Assembly (NCBI RefSeq): GCF_036898095.1
Contig: NC_090735.1
Coordinates: 7,949,161 to 8,013,160 of the forward strand
Direction: 5' to 3'
DNA: 64,000 bases
Source: Palaemon carinicauda
Taxonomy: Eukaryota; Arthropoda; Malacostraca; Decapoda; Palaemonidae
In this document: piece after piece, positions 1 to 11,551 of the stretch
Layout: each line of letters starts with the position of its first letter
How positions within the stretch are numbered: the stretch's first letter is position 1
The notes under the pieces: model-generated
Databases searched by the model: none
What the model was told of the DNA's origin: nothing
Seen by the model: the letters and a program-made list of their open reading frames with translations, nothing else
Position numbers and translations under genes: made by a program

Positions 1-1737
1 TGATGAGGGATCCAGGTGTGCCTCCTCATCATCCGAAGCCTCATCACCAGAGTGTAGCGAAGAGATCGGACAAGAATGCTGAACTGCAGAGTCAGAACGA
101 GAAGGAACAATAATAGTGGTTTCCTCTTCAAGTGACTGTTGAGGGAAAACCTGAGGCTCGGACTGCAAAGGCTGAATAACAGACGAAGCAGAAGGAAGGC
201 GCATGGGTGGAGGAGGCTGACTCCTAGCATGAGAGGTTGAACCCAAGGAAAGCGCTTGCTGAGCGGTTGGCGGAAGCGGAGTAGCAAGTTCCTGTTCCTG
301 TGGTATGAGCGGATGAGGTTGAGGCTGCGCAGAACAAGGTAATTGTCTCGCAAGCTGAGGCTCCTGAGGCGCAGGGCCAAGGTGTAGTGGTGCTTGCCTT
401 GTGGAGGGTTGAGCTCGCTGCAGCGAGAGCTGAGGAGACTGACTCATGGACGGGAGAGGTTGTTGTACCTCAACCGAGAGTTGCACCACTGGTGGAGCAG
501 CAAGGGGAGGCGGAGGAAGAGAGGAATAATCCTCCTGATCCCAAAGCAAAGGTTGCCTTAACGAAGGCGTAGGCTGAACACCACTGGGAACAGCAAACTC
601 AGAATGTGGCTCAACATCGTACGCCTGGCAGGTGGTACTGCGATCAGGCGGAGCGAGCGTAGGCGGAGCGAGCGTAGGCGGAGCGAACGCAGGCGGAGCG
701 AGAGCAGGCGGAGGCGGAGGCGCAACACTCTCAGCCCGACACTCACGCATCAAGTCCGAAAGCTGTGCTTGCATGGACTGAAGAAGAGTCCACTTGGGAT
801 CGGCAGAAACGACAGCAGACTGAGGAAAAGCCTTAACAGTCGAGCTCTGTTGTGGCAGAACCTTACTGCTCTTGGGCGGAGTGCAGTCGACAGATGACTG
901 AGGCGAGTCAGAGCTGAGCCAATGACTGCAACCTGGCTGAGCACTCGCGGACTGGACTCTGCGTTTAAGCGGTCTCGAGACCTGAGACCAACGTTTCTTC
1001 CCAGACAGTTGATCAGCGGACGAGATAAAGACGGGCTCAATCGTCTGCAGGTGGGAGTGACGGTCTTTGGAAGACACGCCCGCAACCACCGAGGATACTT
1101 CTGTGCGCCTAACAAGGCCTGCCGAACCCTTATGCCCTTCGACATTGCTTCTCCCCTGGGCTTGGGAGCTTGCAAGAGGTCCCGGACTGGGAGGACGACT
1201 GGCTCGCACAGAAATATCCTCACGCACCACACTGGCACTGACACTAGCACTTGGCACTGCACTGACACTAGCACTCGTCACAGCACTGGCACTAATTCCA
1301 CCCACTGCACTCTTGACCTTAAGTTCCTTTACTTCGGCCATCAGAGACTTATGGTCACTTACCACTGACTCTACTTTATCGCCTAAGGCCTGAATAGCAC
1401 GCAAAACAACAGACATATCAGGCGGAGGGCAAACAGTAGGTTCGGGGGTAGCCACTACAGGGGTAGGAAAAGGTAGGGGATCATGAGGTGAGGAAAACAG
1501 TGAAGAGTGAGAAGAACTCCTCCTAACTCTACCTCTCTCTAACTTAGTTGAATATTTCAAAAGACGGACAAATTCCAATTCCGAAAGTCCGGCGCATTCC
1601 TCACATCGATTTTCTAACTGACAGGGTCTGTCCCTACAGTCAGAACAAGCGGTGTGAGGATCTACCGAGGCCTTCGGAATACACCTATTGCAAGACCTAC
1701 ATCGTCTATGGGAGGGGGCTTGCGAAATGTCAGACAT
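1..1737 (-). CDS. gag: DIRS gag-like protein, C-terminus beyond window
   Basis: Structural (ORF1) protein of a DIRS retrotransposon, expected to coat the element RNA. Read from ATG at 1737, the frame runs 579 codons to the window edge and I see no stop. The N-terminus has a Cys-rich cluster (CRSCNRC, then HTACSDC, then CQLENRCEEC), similar in spacing to elements D and G and probably zinc-binding. A helical segment (about residues 120-150, ALGDKVESVVSDHKSLMAEV) looks like a coiled coil. The middle is Pro/Ala/Gln-rich with a 15-bp tandem repeat (651-720), followed by an acidic stretch near the window edge (GDEASDDEEAHLD). It is the only gag in the window that appears unbroken over its visible part. 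Family assignment is by comparison with D and G, whose gag lies directly upstream of RT. Confidence 0.8.
   Translation of the reverse strand, partial: MSDISQAPSHRRCRSCNRCIPKASVDPHTACSDCRDRPCQLENRCEECAGLSELEFVRLLKYSTKLERGRVRRSSSHSSLFSSPHDPLPFPTPVVATPEPTVCPPPDMSVVLRAIQALGDKVESVVSDHKSLMAEVKELKVKSAVGGISASAVTSASVSAVPSASVSASVVREDISVRASRPPSPGPLASSQAQGRSNVEGHKGSAGLVRRTEVSSVVAGVSSKDRHSHLQTIEPVFISSADQLSGKKRWSQVSRPLKRRVQSASAQPGCSHWLSSDSPQSSVDCTPPKSSKVLPQQSSTVKAFPQSAVVSADPKWTLLQSMQAQLSDLMRECRAESVAPPPPPALAPPAFAPPTLAPPTLAPPDRSTTCQAYDVEPHSEFAVPSGVQPTPSLRQPLLWDQEDYSSLPPPPLAAPPVVQLSVEVQQPLPSMSQSPQLSLQRAQPSTRQAPLHLGPAPQEPQLARQLPCSAQPQPHPLIPQEQELATPLPPTAQQALSLGSTSHARSQPPPPMRLPSASSVIQPLQSEPQVFPQQSLEEETTIIVPSRSDSAVQHSCPISSLHSGDEASDDEEAHLDPSS
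651..720 (-). repeat. 15-bp tandem repeat in gag of element A
   Basis: About four imperfect copies of GGCGGAGCGAGCGTA. On the coding strand this gives a five-residue Ala/Pro-rich repeat inside the gag low-complexity region, so copy-number change keeps the frame. Confidence 0.8.
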
Positions 1738-2120
1738 CTTGAATCCAAAGAGTTAGCCAAAGGGGGTTCCAAAATCAAGCAAAAATTCGTTAACCGTTAA
1801 TCAGGACTATATAAAAGCTATCTAGCTAATATAAGAAGGTTTCCAGTAAAGCGACAGCCGTTAATCTGAGAGAATACTTCACCAATTAGCCGTGAAAATA
1901 CTCGAAGACCATAAGCGTATCCCAGAACGTCTTGCCGGAAGCACGACAGAGGAATAATTGAGGAGGTGTCAACAAGAAGTACTTGAGTACCTGGCCACAG
2001 GTGGCGCTGGTAAGTACACCCCCTTCTAGTATTGTGATAGCTGGCGTATCCCTCCATAGAATTCTGTCGGGCAACGGAGTTGACAGCTACATGATTATCG
2101 GGTAAGTTTAATATTGAAAA
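1738..2120 (-). repeat. 5' UTR and right inverted terminal repeat of element A
   Basis: This is the untranslated leader plus the terminal inverted repeat. Its outer part matches the right end of element F (41,540-41,718) almost base for base. The left partner is outside the window. The promoter is expected to lie in this repeat in DIRS elements, but I can point to no specific promoter motif. Confidence 0.75.
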
Positions 2121-3485
2121 ATGTCCACATACTGTACTTAATGAATTTACTAAAATTTAAAACGTTATGTTTTATAAGTTCAAATTTTCTATCTAAACAA
2201 ATTTTTTAATAGTACACACTGTAGGTGTAGATGACTCAGTATTGATTCCCTATTTAAGGAAAATTTTTGATTATTACTTGGTGATTCTACTTATATCAAT
2301 GGTCACCATTTTATCTCTAAATTTCATTCTTTTTAATATAACAAAGGTGTGGCAACAGGGGAATATGGTAACAGGTACTTTGAGCAAACAATTTTCCTAA
2401 TAAAAATAATTATTTCAATATTTATCAGTTTATTGATGTTCTTCCAAAGCCAAACAGATTCAAGACACTTTCTTCAAGAAAAATCAAAGCTCTCCCTGTC
2501 AGGTAGGATACTCACATTTTCACTAATGCTTCTCCAGCTACAAATAAGGCTATCATTTCTAAGGTACTCCAGTAAGTATTAAAACAATTCATTCCATGAT
2601 CAAAATTATGTTTATTTAAATGTAAGTTCCCAGAGTGCATTGACACAGATTTTTTAACTGGTTTAACATTTTATCAGCCAATCATCCAAAAGAACCTTCT
2701 ACCAAACAGGTGTCGCCACCTTGCTATTGGTGCCATGGTCATTATAAAGGCATCTGTAAGAACATATATACCTTACTTTCACATATGAAACATGACCCTT
2801 TCAGCGCCGACCCCACACCAAATAATTTGGCACTCAAGCCCCAAGCCCTTTGTTAATTGCCTTGTTAATGACTTCGACGACCATTCTGGCTACGCTACTT
2901 TAAAGGATGAAAGGCTTGCATACACATAAGAATAAAATAAATTTTGCCTGCCCTATATGCTTGTGAATGAGCTAAATCTATCATTTCTTTGCCTACACTA
3001 TAGCAGGATGGCTTCTCACAATGTCTTACAATATTTCTTTAAGATTCTGCACTATAATAAAAATTTACTTATGAAATGTACTTAGCCTAATTCAGATTGG
3101 CAATCATTCTTTCTCTTGTCCTTGAACAGATCTCATCACTTTAATTACAAATTCCCTGCTTATGTAGAAGGCGAGGCAATAAAATTGAGAAGTATAGGAG
3201 GAAACTTAGGTTACTTAGCCAAGTAGTGCAAAGATTGTAGTTTTCTACTTCTTCATGAGGGAGATAGAGTAAATCCTACCAATAAAAAATTTGCTTAAAT
3301 ATATAAATTCATTTTTAAATATAGATATACAAGAGGTTTCTGGCTTCTTTTTTTATAAAATCTCTATTTCTAGGCACTCCCAATTAAACTTCATTTTAAA
3401 CTGACAGGTAGTCCTGTACTGTATCTATCAATTTTATATATTCAATATCAAACAAGGAATTTGTCCAATATCTTTGGGTATTAAT
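2121..3485. other. Intervening AT-rich DNA, no gene recognised
   Basis: AT-rich sequence between DIRS elements A and B. Open frames are short and show no recognisable domain or codon bias. No repeat structure other than short A/T runs is apparent. It could be intronic or intergenic host DNA. Confidence 0.6.
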
Positions 3486-3840
3486 ATGACAAATTCGAAG
3501 ATAATTTGTATTTTTCCTAACCATACAAACCTTAGCTATTTACAGAGGGTTTACCTTTTAGCGCAGCTGAAATGGAGAGCCATTAAAATTTAACGAGGGT
3601 GTATTACCCCCGCGCTAGTTAGCGGGGGGGTAGGGGAATGGTAGCTAGCTACCCCTCCCCCCCCTCACACACAGATGAATGCTCACTTTCACTTAGAGGT
3701 AGGACTTGTCTTGGGGGACAGGGCTGGCGGGCAAATATGTGTAAATAGCTAAGGTTTGTATGGTTAGGAAAAATACAAATTATCTTCGAATTTGTCATTT
3801 GTTCCGTAACCGAAATACAAACCACGCTATTTACAGAGGG
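3486..3840. repeat. Left ITR and internal complementary region of element B
   Basis: The left terminal segment (3486-3545) recurs as its reverse complement at 3741-3798. Immediately after it, 3799-3840 is the reverse complement of the right terminus of the element (18,355-18,395). Adjacent complements of both ends are the defining ICR arrangement of DIRS elements. Between them lies the inverted terminal repeat, including TAGCTAGCTA and a G-run/C-run pair that is mirrored near 18,230-18,290. Confidence 0.85.
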
Positions 3841-5570
3841 TGACTTACCCCTTAGGTAGGGTGGAAAGTCCCCAGCCATACTGGCTTTGGCTTTACCCGG
3901 GGACTCAGAATCCGAGTGAGTCGCACTCGAGAAAAGGAGTCCCTGCACCTCACAAGTTCCTTGCTCCGCAAGGAACCATGTGGCCTACGTAAGCTTGTGT
4001 GTGAAGGAAGAAGTGTGACCCGTCCTAGGCAGTTGACCTGGAGTTCCAGAAGGAACTCTGGGTTAGGATGTTCCCAATACCACCTCGTCAGGGAATGGGG
4101 GACGCGACAGTATTGACTCAATACTCGGAACACAAGGAAGCATGGTTTACCTGCAGAGGTTCGAGGTCAGCTATGCAGAGAGCAGGATGCTGCTTCCCCG
4201 TAGAGGGGATGATGAAGAAAGAAATAAGAGCCAGACATACTTCTTTCGTTCATGCAGACTAAAACCTAATAACAATGCCCTCAACCTTCTGCTACCTGTC
4301 CAAAAAGGAGCCTGAGGTTAGACCAGCTGTTGTGTAGCCACCACAGAGCGATAGAAAACGTATCGAGACTCCTGTGGGACACGCCCTGCAGGAAGCGGGC
4401 TGCGAAGGTCATTAGACGCTTCCAGACTCCAGCTTGTAGCACCTGCGTCAAAGAGTAGTATTACTCGAAGGCGAGGGACGTTGCGATGTATCCAACATCG
4501 TGCTGTAGGGCGACGTGACGGGGGAGTGTCTGGAGACAGGTCGAGATGAATGTCCTTGAGTCCGGGCTGGAGAGGTATACTGGTGACTCTCCCCCGTGTC
4601 CTCCTTGTGCTCCCAAATCGGCTGCAACTGAGGACAAACTGCAGCTGCTCCCAGCGCTAACCTCTCGATTCCTTTACTGGCAAGAAAGAGAAGGTCTTGG
4701 GACATCAGATACAGAATGGAGACTCGAAATCTTGAAGGAATTGGACCGAAGGGCCGGGACCCCCAGATTCTGAGTCTAGCCAACAACTCAGGAGCGAACC
4801 TGAATGTTGCCTTCCCCTCTTCCTTAGAAAGGGGGGAGTAGTAAGAGACCAAGAAGATTGCTTACACACTGGCCGTGGCCAGAGTGAGCAGGAGACCCAA
4901 GGCGGAATACAATCCGGGGCCTGTCGTAAAGGGTCTTGAGAAGATCTCTTAAAGGACCAAAAGTCCGAGCCATGCTCCAAGTTGGAGGTCTTCCTCCGAA
5001 TAGGGCAGAGACGATCGCAGCTTCGCATGAGCGAGGATAGATCCAGCGGGCAGGAAAAAGTTATTCCTTTAAGCCTGAAGGTCAGGGAAAGGCTGAGCGA
5101 CAGGCTTCATTGCCGAGAGCGGAAAGGAGTTTCCTCCCGCCGAAAGGCAATAAGACCGTTATTGCTGGAGAAGAGGCCTCAAGGGAAGAGGTATATCTCC
5201 CACGGCACCAACCACCTTAGACTCTTCACTTTGCCTGGAAGACCCCTGTGGATGACTATCGCAGATGACGCGACCTCCGTACCGCGACTGTAGCGGGTTG
5301 TCTCTTCTTGAGGAGGAGGCGTAGTGTCTCCAGGCATGAAGCCGAAGCGACGCCCCGGTTCGGGAGAGATGTCGCAGTGTGGTTGCTTGAGTAGTCTACG
5401 CCGTGGGAGAAGCTCTCCCGGGAGTTCCGTCAGGGGAAGCAGAGGGTCCAGAAACCGTTCTGCGCATAGTCCCAGTGGAGCTCTCCCATTGAAAGGTTGA
5501 CAGACAACCTGGTCTTGTTGAGACCCATTGTCCAAAGACAAAAAGGCGGGAAGACGCAGGCCTCGAAGTT
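3841..5570 (-). pseudogene. Degenerate 3' coding region (YR side) of element B
   Basis: Minus-strand translation gives only broken fragments. The best match to DIRS coding sequence is at about 5297-5350, where one frame reads LRLHAWRHYASSS; this resembles the segment just before the recombinase domain in other DIRS elements (an LHAWRLS-type motif). Downstream (4.3-5.2 kb) frames are open for 90-130 codons, but I cannot identify the recombinase catalytic Arg, His-x-x-Arg or Tyr. Assignment as the YR part rests mainly on its position between RNase H remnants and the ICR. Confidence 0.45.
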
Positions 5571-6960
5571 GTCCCACCATCACCGGAATGCATCTTGCCA
5601 GAGTCTCGGGGTCTGAGACTGGGGGGGAAGAACAGCGAAGCTTGAGGTTCCAAGCTGTCGCGATCAGGTCCCCCAGACCAGTACTTGCTGGTTACCCAAG
5701 GTCAAAGACCCTAGGTACACTCTCTCTACGAGGCTCTGCTCAGATAGTCGGAGAGAACATTCCCCTGCCTGGAATGAGAGAGCCGATGGTGGTATTGAGA
5801 GAATCTCAATCATCCCGGTATCTCTACTGCAAGATGTGAAGGTGTGAAAATGCGTCCCCTGCTGGTTAGAATACGCCAGAATCATGAAGTCGACACGCAC
5901 GGGGTGACTCGGCAGGAGCTGTAGGATCTGTAGAGGGGCCAGACTAAGGCCCCTAAGCCTGCCTGAATGATGGAGAGGTATCCTTCAGGTCCTGACCATA
6001 GGCCTGGACCGGAACATGCCCCCCCCCCCCTTCCTTTGACGAGTCCGAGAACAGCATCAAGAATGTGGGGAAAGGACGAGAATATCCACTACCATCAAGA
6101 CGCTCCATAGGTCAACACCCATTGCAGGTCTAATAGTTCCGCTGGTCCCATAGGGGCCAGGAAGTCCGGTTAAACATTGCCTGAAGCCACCGGAACTTGG
6201 ACCGCCCCACATGGAACTTATCCTGAGGCGACCGTTCGGACTATAGACGGGTCAATGAGGAAAGGAGAACTAGGAAACGTTCCAAGGTAGGGCTGAAAGC
6301 TCTGCTTGACTGAGAACAGGTACTGCGACTCTCCTCAGTCTTGCCACAGTCAAACTGAAAGGAAGGCTCGGAGGATGTGGTAACAGAATCTGGCGTCCCC
6401 AGGTGGTCACCCATCCAAGTACCGACGTTGCTTAACCTCGCTGGACGGACGAGAAGCGGGGTTTCCAACGTGGTAAGGCCGTTGACTCAATATCATGGCC
6501 AGATACTCCAGATGTTGAGGCAGAGGAAGAGAAGGCTCCAAGCAAAATACCATGAGCCCACACTCATGGTAAGCATCTGGAAGCTTATCCCGGCGCTGAA
6601 GAAGGTCGAACCCGAGCCTACCGGAGTTGACCAGCCCTCCAAACAGCAGAGGAGGCGGAAGCCTGCACCTGAGCGGCCAAGAGGAAGGCAGGGAGAGTTC
6701 TCTGGGGAAACAAACCTGCTATGCCACGGCGGGATAGCTACACTGCATCATAAGCAGGAATACTTGCAGTCTAGGCTGAATTCGACGAGCTCCCTGGAAG
6801 ATGGATGGAATGGAAACTGAAAGTACCCGTCCTTCCGATCCAGGGTTTAAGGAGTCCTGTCGCCTCGTTACCAGTCTGATCGATTCTGCAGGTCTACGCT
6901 GGCCAAAGTTTGTTCGACAAACTTGATCAGGGCTGAGAGGTCGACTACGGACATCCCCTC
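5571..6960 (-). pseudogene. Degenerate reverse transcriptase/RNase H of element B
   Basis: Recognisable DIRS RT and RNase H relics on the minus strand. At 6905-6950 a frame reads VVDLSALIKFVEQ, matching the RPVLDVSALNVFV motif of the intact elements here. At about 6778-6843 a frame reads LDRKDGYFQFPFHPSSRE, matching the DLRDAYFHVPIHPDSQ motif that carries the catalytic Asp. At about 5845-5890, ILAYSNQQGTHFHTF matches the RNase H segment ALAYISKQGGTHSMTL. Stops and frameshifts separate these pieces and the YLDD box is not recoverable by eye. Order along the minus strand (RT then RNase H) agrees with a DIRS element. Confidence 0.7.
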
Positions 6961-8231
6961 CCAGATCCTTCCTTACAAGAAAGGATCGACTGAAGAGGCC
7001 GGGGGTGAAGCCGTCGATGATCCTAAGGAAGACCTTCGCCTAAGGTATGGATCATTCTACCCAACCGGGCAACTCTTGCTGACGCTATGGCATAGAGGTT
7101 CAGAGACACTGAATTCGCTGACAGAGACAGCAGGCGCGATATCCTTGGCTGATCACAGAGATTGTGCGGGAATGGGCATCGGGAAGCTGTCATTCGGATG
7201 AGTAACCTTAAGCATCCTCCCAGCGAAAAACCTGCAATCCTAGAGTTCGTGAACTCTGCCGCTCCTTTTAGGACTATGCCTCCCCAGGGGAGCCTCCCGT
7301 GCCATCTGTTCCTGACAGGATGAAACTGCAATTGGACACCTTGTCCCAGTTGTCGTAGCCGATAACTTAGGCCGACGTGGTTGAAAGAAAAGGGCGCTGG
7401 AGCCCTGCAGAGTCTGGAAGAAAGCGCATTGGAGGAGTGAAAACGGAAGTCGATTTCCTCCGCACAGCCGCTGTCTAAGTCTCTGTCCTTGGGCACAAAC
7501 AAACTCTTCTCAAGGATGGAAGGGTGTCTGAGGTCGTCGACCTCCACAGATGAGACACCCGAAGGAAGCCCTCAAGTCAGCGCGTCCAGATGGTACAACA
7601 TTGAGCTTGTCCGCAAGTTAGATACTTACCGACGAAAGGCCAAGGTGCCTGAGCTCGAGAGGAGGAAAGTACCCATGATCTTCCTGTAGCTTCCTTGAAC
7701 CAAACCTCGGGCCGTAACCGAGGAGGGAAAGGACCTGGTAAGCTCCCAGAGGAAGGGGTAAGCAGTCACCCCTTATCCGATGGAGAAATCTCGAACGGAA
7801 AGCCCCCCCGCCAAAAATCCTTCCAGGGAATGACGGGGAAGGGCTAACCCAGGTTCAGGAAAGAGGAGTGTTGCTCAGATCTCCCTGAAGTTTCTCTTAT
7901 TCTTGCAAGTGCCATGCTCTGCGTTTACGGGGTGAGGCCGTGTTCTGGAAATACGCTCCAGAAGAACTCGCCAGGCTGGCCATGCTGCGAAAATCCCATT
8001 GGAAATCGTGGTCGCAATCGCTCTGGAGCTCGCGCGACGGTAATTCAAAGATTTGCGCGTGGGCGAACGTGGAAGCGCCCATGCGCGGTAACGCAGGAAC
8101 ACAAACGAAGGTGAGCGAAGGAGCGCAGAAGGAGGGCGAGCGTGGTAGGAAGGGCGAGAGCTGGTGGTCAGCGAGCGATAACCCGCAGACGAGCAATGGA
8201 TACTGCAAGAAATAAGCCGACATTTGTGCGA

Positions 8232-8370
8232 AGAAACACTGTAGGTTCGAGCGACGGAACACCGTCGGTTCGCGCGACGGAACACCGTACGTCCGCGCGA
8301 CGGAACACCGTACGTCCGCGCGACGGAACACCGTACGTCCGCGCGATGGAAAACCGTTGGTTCGCGCGCG
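8232..8370. repeat. 23-bp CpG-rich minisatellite
   Basis: About five head-to-tail units of 23 bp; the core CGGAACACCGTACGTCC starts at 8255, 8278, 8301 and 8324 with exact 23-bp spacing and a diverged unit at 8347. It lies inside the gag-side region of element B, just upstream of the 34-bp array. The unit length is not a multiple of three, so minus-strand frames cycle with a 23-residue period. Confidence 0.85.
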
Positions 8371-8699
8371 GGCGCACATTGGAGAGCATGGGCGCGGACG
8401 CGCATGAGCGTAGACGTGCAGGCACGTGGGCGTGTGGGCGCGCAAGCGAACGGTTGCGCGGGTGCACAGGCAAGCGGTCGCAGGGGCGCGCAGGCGAGCG
8501 GTCGCGAGGGTGGGCAGGTGAATGAGCGCGAGTCCGAGGCGGCGAACGCAAGCGTTAGCGTGATGGCGAGGAAACGCGCTGCCGCGGGGGCGAGGAAGAC
8601 CGCTGGCGATATGGATCAACAGGCGATCGGTGGTGAGCTGGTGAGCGCTAACGCGCAGGTTGGCAATGGCGCGTTGTGGCATGCCGACGCGATGGCGAG

Positions 8700-9925
8700 C
8701 AGCATGCGCAGGTGAGCGATCGTGCGATGAAAAGCAGCATGCGCAGGTGGGCGATCGCGCGATGGTGATCAGCATGCGCAGGGTCGCGCGATAGTGATCA
8801 GCATGCGCAGGGTCGCGCGATGGAGATCAGCATGCGCAGGGTCGCGCGATGGTGATCAGCATGCCAGTGTCGCGCGATGCCGATCAGCATCTGCAGGTGG
8901 GCGATCGCGCGATGGCGAGCAGCATCCGCAGTTGAGGGTCGCGCGATGGCGAGCAGCATCCGCAGTTGAGGGTCGCGCGATGGCGAGCAGCATCCGCAGT
9001 TGAGGGTCGCGCGATGGCGAGCAGCATCCGCAGTTGAGGGTCGCGCGATGGCGAGCAGCATCCGCAGTTGAGGGTCGCGCGATGGCGAGCAGCATCCGCA
9101 GTTGAGGGTCGCGCGATGGCGAGCAGCATCCGCAGTTGAGGGTCGCGCGATGGCGAGCAGCATCCGCAGTTGAGGGTCGCGCGATGGCGAGCAGCATCCG
9201 CAGTTGAGGGTCGCGCGATGGCGAGCAGCATCCGCAGTTGAGGGTCGCGCGATGGCGAGCAGCATCCGCAGTTGAGGGTCGCGCGATGGCGAGCAGCATC
9301 CGCAGTTGAGGGTCGCGCGATGGCGAGCAGCATCCGCAGTTGAGGGTCGCGCGATGGCGAGCAGCATCCGCAGTTGAGGGTCGCGCGATGGCGAGCAGCA
9401 TCCGCAGTTGAGGGTCGCGCGATGGCGAGCAGCATCCGCAGTTGAGGGTCGCGCGATGGCGAGCAGCATCCGCAGTTGAGGGTCGCGCGATGGCGAGCAG
9501 CATCCGCAGTTGAGGGTCGCGCGATGGCGAGCAGCATCCGCAGTTGAGGGTCGCGCGATGGCGAGCAGCATCCGCAGGTAGGCGATCGCGCGATGGTGAT
9601 CAGCATGCGCAGGGTCGCGCGATGGCGATCAGCATCCGCAGGTGGGCGGTCGCGCGATGGCGATCAGCATCCGCAGGTGTGCGGTCGCGCGATGGCGATC
9701 AGCATCCGCAGTTGAGGGTCGCGCGATGGCGAGCAGCATCCGCAGTTGAGGGTCGCGCGATGGCGAGCAGCATCCGCAGTTGAGGGTCGCGCGATGGCGA
9801 GCAGCATCCGCAGTTGAGGGTCGCGCGATGGCGAGCAGCATCCGCAGGTAGGCGATCGCGCGATGGCGAGCAGCATCCGCAGGTAGGCGATCGCGCGATG
9901 GTGAGCAGCATGCGCAGGTGAGCTA
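8700..9925. repeat. 34-bp tandem array (minisatellite)
   Basis: A head-to-tail array of about 35 units. The core block 8907-9577 is highly homogeneous: the marker GTTGAGGGTC recurs from 8931 to 9543 at exact 34-bp steps (19 occurrences). A second homogeneous block carries the marker at 9711, 9745, 9779 and 9813. The flanks (8700-8900, 9577-9710, 9847-9925) are variants of 29-35 bp containing GATGGTGATCAGCATGCGCA. There are no spacers between units, so this is not a CRISPR. Homogeneity of the core with diverged edges is typical of expansion by unequal exchange or slippage. Confidence 0.95.
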
Positions 9926-10289
9926 GTAGCTGGCGAACCATGTTCCTTCAGAAGTGTTGGAGAACATTGGCGTGCCGGCTGTAACACACGCGGGCGATCC
10001 GGAGATCGCCGAGAGACAGGTGATCGCTGGCGAGCTGATGATCGCTGACGAGCAGACCTGAACCGAAGTTCTAGATCGCGAGGGCGAACGTGGGCGCACA
10101 GGGCGCGTAACAGGAACCAACAGGAACAGCAGGAATGATCATCATGAGAGCGCTGACGAACAGGAGAGCGCTGATGAGCAGGAGAGCGCCTGTGCGCTAA
10201 CACTGAGCAGGAGCAGGAGAGAACACAGCAGAAGGGCGCGCAGGGGAACCCTGACACGCAAGGGAAGAACCCCCGTGGGAGGCAACCCT

Positions 10290-10425
10290 TTGCCCCGAAG
10301 GGATCGTTGTCCACCGGGAGACTGATGTCCGTCGGAAGACCGTTGTCTGTCCGCCGGGAGACTGATGTCCGTCGGAAGACCGTTGTCCGTCGGGAAGACC
10401 GTTGCCCGTCGGAAGACGAGATCAG
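10290..10425. repeat. Short degenerate tandem repeat in element B
   Basis: Repeated GGAAGACCGTTGTCCGTC and GGGAGACTGATGTCCGTC units, imperfect and of mixed length. It lies within the gag-side region of element B and resembles the other arrays there in composition. Confidence 0.65.
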
Positions 10426-11219
10426 ACTGCTGTCCATCTGCACCAAGGCAGAAGATCAAGAAAAAGGAGTTGTAGGCTGCAAACGGAGATTCAAAAAGGC
10501 GCCTCTAGCACCCTTATAGGGAGATGAGAGGCCCTTACAACGAGGCGGACGGTGGGCCTTACGGCGAGGGAGGCCAACAGCAACAGCAACAGAAGAATCC
10601 TCCGAAGAGGAGTCTCTATGAGTGTACTCTCTCGCGAACGAAAGAGAAACACTTCGTAGAAGAGACTGGTCAGCCAGTGACCTAAAAGGAGCAATCCTCC
10701 GAAGAGGAGCTCCTGCAGTTGCCCAGCCCCTTGAGCGAAACTGCAGGTGTGATCGCTCAGCACCAAGAGCATAGTCGCACGAAAAAAAGGCAAGAGAAGA
10801 ACCCCCCAAAAGGGGAAAAACTCAAGCCTGGACAGGAAAAAAACTTCCCTCGGAAGGAAAGTTACCCGCCCAAGGAGGCAAGCCTCCTGAGAGTTCTAAA
10901 ATGAACTGGAGAGCTGTCCGTCGTCACGGGAGTACTTCCAGTAGAAGGAGACACGCCCCTGACGAAAATACAAGGGGGGAGGCAGCAACAGCCGAATCCC
11001 CAGGACTCAACAAGACAGCTCACACCGTTGCCATATTACAGAAACGAACTAGATCGGTAACTGTAAAAAAATAAAACAAATAATATTAGTACACATTCAT
11101 TCCCCCGGGAAGGCTCCGAAGAGGAATCCCGAGGGAAAGGAAACAAGAATTACACAACAGGCACGTGCCCTCACAACCACTTACACTCACGGAAGGAGAG
11201 CTGTAACCAAAACAGAATT

Positions 11220-11551
11220 ATGTTATTTTCATTAGTAAAATAAATTTTTGAATATACTTACCCGATGATCATGTGGCTGTCAACTCTGTTGCCCGACAGA
11301 AATCTACGGTCGGGATACGCCAGCGATCGCTATACATGGTGGGGGTGTACACAACAGCGCCATCTGTGAGTAGGTACTCAAGTACTTCTTGTCAACAAGA
11401 ACTCAATTTTCTCCTCGGTCCACTGGTTCTCTATGGGGAGGAAGGGCGGGTCCTTAAATTCATGATCATCGGGTAAGTATATTCAAAAATTCATTTTACT
11501 AATGAAAATAACATTTTTCAATATTAATCTTACCAGATGATCATGTAGCTG
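11220..11551. repeat. Left ITR and ICR of element C
   Basis: The first 55 bases reappear as their reverse complement at 11,461-11,514. The next bases (11,515-11,551) are the reverse complement of the right terminus near 17,650-17,689, with two or three mismatches. The inner part (GTTGCCCGACAGAAATCTAC) is inverted at about 17,620-17,645. Confidence 0.85.

Larger units (their letters stand above)
1..2120 (-). mobile_element. DIRS element A, 5' part only (window edge)
   Basis: This is the coding 5' portion of a DIRS-type retrotransposon on the minus strand; the rest lies outside the window to the left. It holds gag (1-1737), a 5' untranslated stretch and the right inverted terminal repeat, ending at the shared terminus ATATTGAAAA at 2111-2120. 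The terminal repeat (about 1940-2100) is nearly identical to that of element F, including the tract TAGTATTGTGATAGCTGGCG, so A and F use the same type of ends. A is therefore a candidate autonomous relative of the deleted element F. The right boundary was placed by comparison with the other six elements, to within one or two bases. Confidence 0.85.
6961..11219 (-). pseudogene. Gag-side region of element B, decayed and repeat-filled
   Basis: This is the stretch between the RT remnant and the insertion point of element C, where gag should lie. Only short minus-strand frames survive. One at 10,456-10,809 is Ser/Arg-rich (motifs SSSEDSS and PRRKAHRPPRCKG), which is compatible with a nucleic-acid-binding gag tail. 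The middle is taken over by three tandem arrays (23-bp, 34-bp and a degenerate block at 10.3 kb) rich in CpG. I cannot assign a Cys-rich domain. Sequence from about 11,040 looks like AT-richer untranslated leader. Confidence 0.4.

Noticed and set aside
8798..9606. Three long overlapping minus-strand open frames of over 200 codons
   Set aside because: They are readings of the 34-bp tandem array, not independent genes; the openness follows from the unit having no minus-strand stop.
8700..9925. Regular repeat array that might look like a CRISPR
   Set aside because: Units are contiguous with no unique spacers, and the context is a eukaryotic retrotransposon.
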